DNA of 64,000 bases from Odontocerum albicorne (taxonomy: Eukaryota > Arthropoda > Insecta > Trichoptera > Odontoceridae). Shown one piece after another: positions 41,894-53,800 of the stretch. The stretch's first letter is position 1, and every line of letters begins with the position of its first letter. The DNA lies in the NCBI GenBank assembly GCA_949825065.1, contig OX463841.1, positions 17,561,064-17,625,063 on the forward strand, written 5' to 3'. Made by a program: the position numbers and the translations under genes. Under the pieces are notes generated by a model. That model did no database searches. It saw only the letters and a list, made by a program, of their open reading frames with translations, and was not told the origin of the DNA.

Positions 41894-44800
41894 CTGAAAG
41901 ATATTAAAAAAACATTAGATACTATTAATCTTTTTTTCCCTTGCCTTATCCCATTCATTTCGGGTTGGCTGCTTGGACCTTTATCCTCCATCTCTTTTAA
42001 TCTCGTCAATCACGCGGGAATAGTCTGAGTCTCATCATGTCCTCCTCCACTTTCTTATATAGTCACTTCTTGGGTCTTCCTCTGCATCTATTTGGGAGTT
42101 CCCAATTCGTGAGTCTTTAGCGTAGCCCCTTCATCTTGCCGTTGCACTTGTCCATACCAGCAAAGTCGTGCTTCCTGGGCTTTATCTACTATTGATGCTG
42201 CTTTAATTGTTCCACAAATGTATTCAATTAGTTTGTTATCCAATCTAGTGACGACCAGTGACCACTGTAGCATATACATCTCCGCAACGTGAAGCAGTTG
42301 TTCCTATTTTTTCTTATACTATCAATACGACTCATATTTCTTTAGAGTCATTAAATACTATCAATATGACTCATATTTCTGGGCTTGTCTATTGGTAATG
42401 CTGATGAAGTGGGTAAGTTTAATTCTCAACATTCTATTGATTTCAATATTCCATAATAAAAGATAATAAATTGGTGTAAGGATAGAAAGGTGTTGTATGC
42501 AGTCATTAGATTGGGTACTTTCCTGCATGTGTATATGTTAAGAAAAACTAAAAAATTATATTCAGAAAGAATAGATACAACTAATTGAACAAATAGAATG
42601 CTTTAATATGCTAAAGTGAATAGAATATGACAATGCTGATGAAGATAATAAGGCATAACTGCAATTGAAATGTTACTAATGTCACAACTCTGGGTTAAAG
42701 CTCGCTCAGAATGTGGCTCTGGCGAGGGAACATGTTCTGTATTACTGTTGGCTAACTGTTTGCATGAGTGCCTTTGTGTACTAAGCGTTTACTCAAAAAA
42801 ATTGCCCATTTAGGCAAAATACAAGTGCATTCGTAAAAAAATATGTTAGCCTTAACCCCTTTTTGAGAATCGTGATTACTGTCGCATTTGTATCTAAAGT
42901 GCCCCTAGACAGTGCTTGAAACTTGAAACCATGCATGGCACTGGCTAGTCTTCTAGTTATTTTATAAGTAATATACTTCATCTCATAGGCAAAAATACTT
43001 CTTGATATTTTTTAGTATAATCCGGCAGGATATAAGCATAAAACATATATTTAACTGGAATGTACTCTGTACCACACTTTTGTTGTTTATAGTACAAACT
43101 GACGGGTCTATTGCTATGTGGCAATCTCTTCCAAATAACCAGAAATATATTAAAGAGGCATTATGTGAAAATCAGACCAAAACCATTTTTTCAATAAAAT
43201 TTGATGCCAATGGGAATCAAACTCACGACCCCTGAGTTGGGAGACGCTTATATTAAATGAACAGTGTATCATGAACATACCTTCTAATACTGAGGCAGTA
43301 CCCAGATCCAGGAATCTGCACCCCTCCTCTTCAGGGACCATTTCAGCCAACTCGGACATCATGATGTTAGTGAGTGGTGAGTTTCTTATCACTATTGGCA
43401 CCTCCACAAATAGGCTCTCAAAGCCAATCTTCAAATTACGTAGGGCTTCTGGTGTGAATTCACCTTCTTTGTACATCGTGATTGCCTGAAAATTCAATCA
43501 TTAATTTAATACACAGGATCTAAGTTGAAAAACATCTGGAATGTATAGGGTCATGAATCATGTCAGTGTGGAAAACTTGTCTTGATTGGATCACTAAATT
43601 CAGATTAGTCCTTTTGATGATTAAAGTTGCTCTTCAAGGGTCTTCTTGCGTGCAGTCCTTAATGCTACGAAATGTGTGTACTTTGATTGTCAATACATTA
43701 TTTATATTTATTAAAATTAATAAGTTTCTTAACAAATTTTGTTTTCACTTTCCGGTTGCATTTTATATTTATAGGTACAGATAGTCGTCGACTTACGACT
43801 GTTCGACTTTACGACCACAATCTGCGATCGGTTTTCCGCCTGCGCTAAGCGTGGCGCTAGCAGTCCATGTACGCTACATATTGTATGACTATGTGCGTGT
43901 GTCGCGTCGCGGTCAGTATCAGCTGCAGCTTTGTCCAATAAGAGCGTGTTGTCTTGTTATAAGCATTTTTTAAGCCCTTCCGAGATGTCTACAAAAAGGA
44001 AAATGAAAACTTCTTGCACATTTTGAAGAGATGGACCCAAACATCGAACAATTTGCAAGGATTGGACGGATGGCACACAACGTGTTTCGCCCATATCGTG
44101 AAATATACGAGGAGAAGTAAAAACAAACGATCCAGACAAAGCTCACCATGTTTATGCAAAAAAAAATAAACAAGCGGCCAATAAAAAGTTGATATGTGTA
44201 ACAAACACCTGTATTTTGTATTTTCATATGTTTTATTAATATAATATTTAACCAATTTTGTTGAAGCATAATTTTTTACTTAATCCTAACAAATGTAAAA
44301 ATAAAAAACAAAGCAATACGTAAAGATATTCGAATATCAGCTGCATGCTGATATGATATGATAAAGAAAACAAAGACAAACTAGAAAAATAATAAAAAAA
44401 GAAACTATAGAGAAACCCTATAAATGACAGTGGCGTAAGTCGACGACTACCTGTATTTAAAACTATTAATTTTTACGTTGACTAGTTTCAATAAGCAATG
44501 AATGACCTCTTCTGTACTTGTATAAATACTTATAAAAGAACATAGATATAGATACATGAAACTCTTAACAGTAGAAATAAAATTTTAAAATAAAGAGCAT
44601 GTATTAGAGTGAACGCTACTTTTACAGACTGCTTTAGTATTTCAAAAGAGGTAAAGCAAGGATACATTATATCACCCTGGTTGTTTAATATTTATATAGA
44701 TTTTTGTATGAAGGAACCACAGAGGTCACTTAAAAAACAATTTATCTGAATCAGATTAACAAGTTACATACCTGTGGAGTCAGACGGTAAGCCTTAAGAG

Positions 44801-47800
44801 TGAGGAAGCCACGGGCAGACTTCTTGGTGTCATATATAACCACCACACTCTCATCAATGGAGGTCTGGTAGTGGTACTGGGACTCCAAGAGAGGAAGACT
44901 CAAGAAATTACCTACATCAGCACTCTGATACCTAGAATGAACAAAAATTAATAAATATTCATAATTAAAAAACATTTCTTCAATACACTTGTTTATTAGA
45001 CACCTTAACATGTTGACTGCCGATTACGCGTTTGTGCGTAATGAGAGGAGAACGCTAGGTGCCGATCACGTACTTACGTGTAATATCAGTATGTCACTTC
45101 TATGAGTCAGTCTGCCGCCGGCACCCGTCGTAGCGCGATGTTTGTGCGTCGGCAGTCAACGTGTTAACAATATGGTATATACATAGTGACACAATGCATA
45201 AGTTGCGATGTTTTGTGTAATTGTCATTCTTTCATAAATTAATATCATCAAATACAGGTCAAATCCTTTTAAAACAAATAACGAAATAATAAAATTATCT
45301 CAATATTATATATTTTTTGTTGAATCGAACAAACTTACATAAAAGAATATGGTTTACGAATCCCGTTTTAACAAAATAAATATTTCAGTATAATGAATAT
45401 TTTTCAGGCAAAAATGCTGCTGAGGGGATCCAAACTAAGGAGCTTGGGTGACACAAGCAATATTTAACAAACAGCTAATGAATTTGGATGCTCAAATGAC
45501 AAGATAAAAAAGAAATTGTACTTTCATTAATAATTGCTCAGCACATAATTTCACATGCAAGCTAAAACACATTCCAAATGAATTTTTACCTCCAAATTGC
45601 ACAGTATTTTTGAACATTTGGATCTGGAAATTATATGTGCATTAAAAATGCACTGCAGAAGACGATTGTATCGGACGCGTGCGGTCACCCTTGTGTATGA
45701 ATCCACTCTTGTAGGTGTGTTTGAATATGTATAGACCTTTATATACTGATTAGCCTGGGTTTCCTTGTATTTGTTACTAATATTTAATATGGAAATCTTA
45801 TAATATGTGTAAACTTGTTGATATTGAAATTCCTTGATGTAATGTTACAATTCTGGTTCATATTGATGTAAATTTGATAGTTTTGTATGAAAAATGTTAG
45901 TCAGTTTGACTTCGATCGTGTTCGCGACCACAAGGGAAATAAAAGACTTGCGGGCGGGGCGTCGTGAGTAGGTCACGGGCTGGTCGGCTTAAGCAGTGCT
46001 CGAAATCCCGAAAGTTGTTCTATTTCGCGGGGAATGAGCGCTTGTGATGACCGACCGACCATTAACACCTTAAGGACGGGTCCCGCGCTAGCGCGGAAAT
46101 TTTATTTGTACCGCTAGGACGGGTCCCACGTTTACGCGGATTGTATACAGTCGAACTAAACGCAATCTCATTTGAACTCCATTTTTAAGGTTTTTACGAC
46201 TTTGAAATTTGACCTGATTTCGCTTTTTTTTCAAATCATATGTTTTGCATTTGTGCGATTTTTATTTTCGAATTGATTTTTTTGGAAAGGATTTATTTTT
46301 CATCGAACTCTACACCATCTTTCGGTTAAATTAGAAAATAAGTTAAATGTGGTCGAAGTTTTTTCAATATTCAGAGTCGATCCGCCGTGGTGTTTGTCTT
46401 TGGTTAGTGGTGTCTGGAACCAGGTCCATTTGCCACATGTGTGCGAGACATAACGAATCAACATAATAGTGCCATCGAAGGGCTAGATTTGAAGAGCAGT
46501 CGATCCCAACATCTGGATCCCATTTATATTTTTTCTAACAAAAATTTGTCTCACACTTGCCCTTTCCTGATCACTTTAGTATTTGTGCAACTTTTCGATG
46601 TTGCAGTCGGACTTTCGATCGGGATTTGTTTTTATTGTGTAACAAAATATCGCGAAAATTCTGCGCCTTCCTTTTTTCTAATAATTCATTAATTTCAATA
46701 TACGTGAAAAAATGGAATCCGAAGATGATACAATACATAACGAAAATTATAACGACACGTTGTCTGAAAACCTCAGTGATGATAGTGATTCGGATAGTGG
46801 TTCTGACATAGTAACAAGAAGAACAAGGGGTCCTCGTAGTATGCAAGTACGAGTACTTTCGAGCGATTCCGAAAACGATTCTGAAAGTGATGCGGATATG
46901 GACTGGTCAGACACTGACATTCCACGAAATAATCAGAGCTTTTGTGGAGCTCCAGGTATCAAAATCTTTCCACAAAACTCTCAAAGTGAAGAAAGTGTTG
47001 CTTCGGTGTTCATTGGGGACGATTTTTTTGATGAAGTAGTGAAAGAAACAAATCGCTACTACGATCAAAATAAATCAAAATACAAAGAGCCGAAAAAATC
47101 ATCAAAATGGAGATATGTCACAGTGATAGAATTAAAAATATTTTTTGGCTTGATAATATTGATGGGTCAAGTGCGAAAAAATAAGCTGAAGGATTATTGG
47201 TCCACTGATCCAATTATTGAGACTCCAGTTTTTTCTCAAACGATGAAAAGGGATCGTTTTCTGCAAATTCTGACATTTCTCCATTTCAACAATAATGAAG
47301 ATATTGGAGAAAATAGGGATCGATTGGTAAAGGTTCAATTTTTAATAAATTACTTTTCGGAAAAATTTGCAACCGTTTATAATCCAGATCAAAACCTTTC
47401 CTTGGATGAAGCGATGATTCCATGGAAGGGAAGATTGCAGTTCAAGACATATAATCCCAGCAAAATTGTCAAATATGGAATCCTTTGCAGAATGGTGTGC
47501 GAGTCCACTTCTGCATATATTTCTAATTTCAAGATTTACTCGGGAATTTCGGCGAAACTTGAAGATACAATTGACTTTCTCTTACGTCCATTTCGCGGAT
47601 TGTGGCATAATATCTACATGGACCATTTTTACAATTCGGTCAATCTTGCATTTAAATTGTTGAAAGACAAATTTAGAATCTGCGGAACAATCCGAATACA
47701 TAGAGGGTTACCGAATATTTAAAAAAATGTAATATTGACACCATCAGAAACGAAATATCAACGTAAAGGCGAAGTTTTATTGCAGATATGGAAACAGAAG

Positions 47801-50800
47801 AAATCTAAACCTAATGTGAGAATGGTGTTAACAATTCATAACAGCGATATTAAAAATACAACTAAAAAAGACAGAACCACAGGTGAATTCATTCGAAAAC
47901 CGAGCTGCGTAATCGATTATAATCGCCACATGAAAGGGGTGGACCGTGCCGATCAATATATGGCATTTTATTCGATCTGGCGAAAAACCCGAAAATGGAC
48001 AAAAGAGTTGCTTTTTTTGTGTAACTGCGCTTTATTTAATTCTTTTGCTGTTTACAATAAACTGAACGCCCCGAAAACAATAAAATATGAAAAGTTTCTA
48101 TTGAATATTGCAAAATCGTGGATTTTTAGTGACAATCAAGATTCTCAAATTCCCCAATCTGGACCTTCTCACACTACAACCGGATATGCTCGTTTTGATC
48201 ATCCTGGAAGGCTTTCTGGTAATCTTCGTGACCATCAATTAGTGAAAATTATCAGTGATAAGACAAAAAAACCTGTGCGAAGAGCATGCAAAGTGTGTAC
48301 AGCAAACAAAATACGCGGAGATTCACTCTTCATGTGCAAACTTTGTGGTGTCCCCTTACATAGAGGGAAGTGCTTTGATGAATTTCATACAAAAAAAAAT
48401 ACTGATCAAAATTTAATGACATTTTATAATAATAACTTTTTATAATTTTATAATAATAAAAAAACTTTTAATTTGTAAATAAAAATAGTTACGTGGATTC
48501 TTTATATATATTTTTAAGCATTTCATTGTGAAATTATAATAATTGTGTCATATAAACTTCAGTTTGTGAAAAAAAATACGCTAGATTTTGGCAATAAAAG
48601 TTCTTAGTGCGATAAAATAATTTTTTTTTTTTGTAAAATCAACCTTGAACGTGAAGCAAAATGTGTTATTTTATGTTCGGCAACTTATTTTCTAACTAAT
48701 AAACGAATCTGGTGAATGTCAGTGGTTCTCAACATTTTTTATTTATTATTTCATACATGATTATTTAATTACATACGAGGGCGGTCCGATAAGTACTTAG
48801 TCTCACCGCCCGATGGTACCACTATCGCAAGAGCAATTTTTTATCGCGTAGTACATTCTCGTTGACAACTATTGTCAAAATTTCAGCCGATTCGGACGCG
48901 TAGTTTTGTTTTGTTTTGACCGCGTGTGGAAGCGAGCGTGTCCGCGGATTTGAGAAAAATGGAAAAAGAGCAATATCGGTCGGTGATTCGATTCTTGTTT
49001 TTGAAAGGGAAATCGAAGAGCGCTTGGATGCTGTGTACGGTGACTCTTCTCCTTCGATGGCGACCGTCGAAAATTGGTTTAACGAGTTTCAACGTGGTCG
49101 CACGTCGGTTTTTGATGAGCCACGCCCAGGTGCCCCGAAAACGGCTACCACGGATGATAACGTGACAAAAATCCATGATCTCGTATTGGCAGACCACCGA
49201 TTGAAGGTGTGCGAGATAGCTGAGACAGTAGGCCTCTCAAAAGACCGCGTGGGTCATATCCTGCATGAAGTATTGGGCATGAGAAAGCTGTCGGCGCGAT
49301 GGGTGCCGCGTTTGCTCACTCCGGACAACAAGCGCAACCGTGAGACCACTTCAGAGCAGTGTTTGACGATGTTTAAGCGCAATCTGAAGGAGTTTCTGCG
49401 TCGTTTCGTGACCGTCGACAAAACATGGATACACTGGTACACACCCGAGACCAAGGAACAGTCGAAACAGTGGACTTCACCCGGCGAACATGCTCCGAAG
49501 AAGGCGAAAACTGTCCTATCGGCCGGAAAGGTGATGGCCACCGTTTTCTGGGATTCAAAAGGTGTGATCTACATCGACTTCCTGGAGAAGGGCAAAACGG
49601 TCCCAGGGCTCTACTATGCAAATTATTGGGCCGATTCGACGCCGAATTGCAGAAAAAACGGCCCATTTGGCGAAGAAAAAAGTGCTCTTCCATCATGACA
49701 ACGCACCGGCTCACACCTCCGCCGTCGCCACGGCCAAATTGGTAGAATTAGGCTACGAACTGCTGCCCCATCCACCGTATTCTCCGGATTTGGCACCGTG
49801 CGACTTCTTTTTGTTTCCAAATTTGAAAAAGTCACTCGCCGGGCCGAAATTTGAGTCGAATGAGGAGGTTATCGCCGCCACGGAGGCCTACTTTGCAGAC
49901 CTCCAGAAAACATATTTTTCAGACGGGTTAAATAAGTTGGAGCATCGCTGGGTCAAGTGTATCGAACTCAAAGGAGATTATGTTGAGAAATAAATCGCCA
50001 CTTTTCCAAAATTTTTGTTATTCTTTTGTAGGCTAAGTACTTATCGGACCACCCTCGTATTTAAGCGTAATTATACATAAAAATTTCGTTTTTATTTCAC
50101 CAACACTTCAAATGCATCTTATTTTGCACTATTTGAAAATTTCATCAAAATCGATTCACTAATAAAATATTTACGACGATTTTAATAAATTTTGGAAAAC
50201 ATGCGTTTTTGCACGAAAATTGCCCGTCCTAGGCAAATATCTATTGAAATTATCGCCCGGCCTTAAGGTGTTAATAAGGAAGGTCCCTTTTTAGGGAAAA
50301 AATATATTCTCAGTAACAACCGACTATACTGTGTTTTACTTTGAGACCCGCTACCGACCTGCCTGAGAGGAATCTCTCCACCCCGCTACCTTCTTCTCTT
50401 GATCTACGCTTCTGGAATTCGCTACCTCAATTCTCCGAGCATTGCGCAGCAACCAACCCACCTAGTTACAGTTCATTTGTACCCTGTACGGTATAACGAT
50501 GATAGTGAAAGTGGAGTTATGCTACCCGATATGATGAAGATATTTTTCTACAATTACATGTATTGATTGAAATGCAATTATGAATATCGCTAAAAAAACT
50601 TCAGTGGTCAAAATAACACCATTCTTTGAAGAAAAAAATAAGTGTCTTTGTAGAATTTTTTTTTCCGTAAAAAAAAAGTTTTTTTAATACCATTTTCATT
50701 ATAACAAAATATTTTTTATGGTCCCACGAATTTCATTATAATGGGATTTGACCTGTATCAATCATGAGCACGTAAAAAATTTTACATACGCATAAAAGTG

Positions 50801-53800
50801 GTCGTATCATTTGTTCGAATATACAAATAAAAAAAAGGCAACTTACTGAAGGCATTTAGAATTCAAGTGTAGAAGTTTACTTGTAATTAAATATAGTAGA
50901 CATACATATATGGTTTATAAAAATACAAGAGGTTCTTGGATTCTACGCAAACAAAAAGTTTGAATAACGATGACATAGAATAATTTCATTCAGATGTGTA
51001 CTAACCAAATACAGCAGCTACTTCAAACTAATAGATCCTGAATTGATATATATTTAGACTAATTCCACAGAAACTATAGGGCTAAAAGCCATCTTGCAAC
51101 ATTTTTTAAAATCATAAAATAATCCTGCGCTTTGCAAGTAAGTTATGATCAGGTGAATGCATGGAACCTTACAATTTGGCAAACGAAAATGAAAATAAAT
51201 TCTTACCATCCAACGTGAAAATGATCAACATTGACCCGCCTGAGTCGTCTCATCATATCAAGCTGATACTCTTCCTCATCCATATTGTCATCACTGTGCT
51301 TGGGAAATGGGAAGCAGTTGGTTATTTCCAAACGATTATCCACCACGAGCCCCAGCAAGGCGCCCTGGGCCACCTCCATGTTACTGCATGATTCTTCATG
51401 ACAGTGTTTCACTATTTTCATAACAGCCTGTAATGTGCAAAAAATTAAAAATAGTATAAATAAAGACAATACAAAATGTTTTTTTTCCAGTTAACCACTT
51501 GACAGTTTTGTGCGAGCGAGACTCGGGCACGACGATTCTTTTTATACTGACGAGCCCGAGCCTTGTTCGGGTAAATCTTGTCACGACTTGTTGGAAGTAT
51601 TTCTCCCGAGCGCCGTTTGGGCAGATCTTGTTTTCTCCGAACGGAATATATTTTCGTATAGAATTTATTCATTCACAGTTCGTCATTGTGTTACGTCGCA
51701 TGTTAAAAATCCAACTGTTAAGTGGTTAAACTCTCACATTGGTCCTTTCGGATAGATCATAAAAGAAACCATAGCAAGCATCCTTGGATAACCTTACAAA
51801 AATTAATGAATGCCTATTATCTGTGAAGAGTATAATAAAAGGCACAATACAAAGTAGATCAGGGTACTTGACGTTGGTGCCACTGGAGAATGATTATGTA
51901 AACCAATTTATAATAAGCATATTGGGCCCCTGATAATAAGCAACAGATCTATGTCAATTGGCTCTAACTGTTGCTGTTTACTCCCAATTGTGCAAAGTTT
52001 TAATATTTTTGAGCGTTTCATGCTGCACGTCCTTATATTTCTTGTGCTCTCCACCGTACATTATTATGCCTTCTAAAGACGATATTTTTCTTTGGTGGAA
52101 TATACTTGGATAACCTTACATAAAAAGTCAACATTGTAGATTGTAACCAAATACAGGTTTTCTCCAAATCAACAAACAAAAAAATCTCAGTTATTTTCTT
52201 CTCTCTCGAGTTATTTGAATAATATTGCCTACCAAATTGTATTGTTATATTGACAATCATACAATGAAAGTATAACTAAGTCAGATATTTAGTTTTCACA
52301 TAATCACGCATGTTGAACTAATCAACATTAAGGCCTCGGCCACACAGGTAGGAGCCTCGCTTGATGCTTAGAGCTATGCTGCGAGTTAGGCGACATATCC
52401 TAGTGAACCAACGCACCGCATACTATCGCAATGGCTACACTGCACGCTTCGCGCCACACTACATGATGATTAGTCACCGAGTGAATCTCCTAGCGAAGAC
52501 GTGTTGGTTAATTTTATTGTGTCACCGTGATTTTACAAGATGGCGGAAGTTTTAATAACAGCTGTGTATAAAAGGGAGCCTTTGTGGAACCCATCGAGCA
52601 AATTATACAAAAATGTACCTGTAATAAAATCACAAGTAAATAAAGATGGTAAGTTGTAATGAAATTGGTTAGTTTTGAGAGTGGCATCGTGTATTGACTC
52701 AACCGCTCCCAACTGTCAAATGAATTTGTGAGTAGCACTTTGGTGTGGCCAAGGATGAAGTCACCTAGTATATGAGTCACGTAAAACCTAGCTTAGCACC
52801 TAACGAAGCACTTTGATGTGGCCTCGGCCTAAGAGTTATCTATTTTTTTCATTACATAGAAGAAAAAACTAACGATACAAAAGGAGTTAAAACAAATTAT
52901 AGGATCATCAGAAGAACGGCTCTTACTTGACTGCAGTTATACTACGAGCTTGCTTTCCTGAACTACATGACTAATCATTAGTAAAAACAGATGCAGGCAG
53001 ATAACCTAATATTTGAATTGACATATATTAGAAAAATTGTGTATAAATCTTATGGCCATGTATGCAATTGATAACTCTCAGATGACCCAAATGCAGTTGT
53101 CGAGTAGCTCATAGTAAGGCCAAGAACAAGTATATAATATATCCATCATAAGTGTGATAATGTATACATACATACCATCACGCCATTTCCGTCAGGGTAG
53201 GCAGAGCGCCAGACTTTTATATTTCGACAAACATCCTTAGCCTCTTCTGCAATTTTTTTGACTTTTTAAATTTCCTTCTTTCAAAATAGCATTCACTTGA
53301 TCCAACCAGTTTCCTTGATCTTCCTCTCACATTTCCACTATATATTTGTTTTGATAGTCTTTCTTAATTAATTTGTTCCACATAACCAACACAAATTTGA
53401 CATTGAGGGCATATAATAAATCAATTTAACACATTAATTTGAGTTAAAGTGCTAATTTAGCGATACATAAAATGTAACTGAGTTTGATCTGAACCAATGC
53501 ATTAACTTGGCCCAGAACCTAGTCATCAAAATTCAGAAAATACAAACAAAAGGTGCCCATCAATTCATCTAAGTATAAGAAAAAAAATGTCACTAAACTA
53601 GATTGATGACAAATAATGTTAGTGTTCCAATAGTGTAATTAACCTGATTTGAAAGGCTATTAAAACACTTCTACATTTACCTCTAAAATGGTCCTTCAAT
53701 AGAATAAGGAAATTCTACCCGTAACAGAAAAGATTTATCCTACATATTGAAGGTACTGTGAAAAGTAAACACTAGAGTAGTGAAATGCTAAAAACGAAGT

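Larger units (their letters stand above)
46066..50270 (+). mobile_element. piggyBac element, 4.2 kb, containing a mariner
   Basis: Ends CACCTTAAGGACGGG and CCGGCCTTAAGGTG with TTAA on both sides (46062-46065, 50271-50274). Without the nested mariner (48776-50057) it is about 2.9 kb. It carries one transposase reading frame on the plus strand, antisense to eIF3h. The empty target CCATTAATAAGG is preserved in the LTR copy at 56498-56979. Confidence 0.96.
45667..50495 (+). mobile_element. Solo LTR copy 1, interrupted by a piggyBac element
   Basis: The LTR runs TGTATCGGACGCGTGCGG ... CCCTGTACGGTATA and is flanked by the 5-bp duplication ACGAT (45662-45666 and 50496-50500). Without the piggyBac (46066-50270 plus one TTAA) it is about 620 bp and colinear with 56498-56979, apart from extra sequence near 45700-45890. 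AATAAA occurs at about 45939. The TG...(C)A ends and the 5-bp duplication identify a retrotransposon LTR. No internal coding region remains, so it is a product of LTR-LTR recombination. Gypsy or BEL/Pao cannot be distinguished. It lies in eIF3h intron 2. Confidence 0.92.

Noticed and set aside
43782..44453. Exon of eIF3h overlapping minus-strand open frames at 43957-44269
   Set aside because: The frames lie wholly inside the Tigger-like element, and the flanking eIF3h exons already join in frame without them.
47720..47734. Intron that would bypass the TAA in the piggyBac transposase
   Set aside because: No GT-AG pair of sensible length surrounds the stop, and both sides are in the same frame with only a few codons between conserved blocks. 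A plain nonsense change is simpler.
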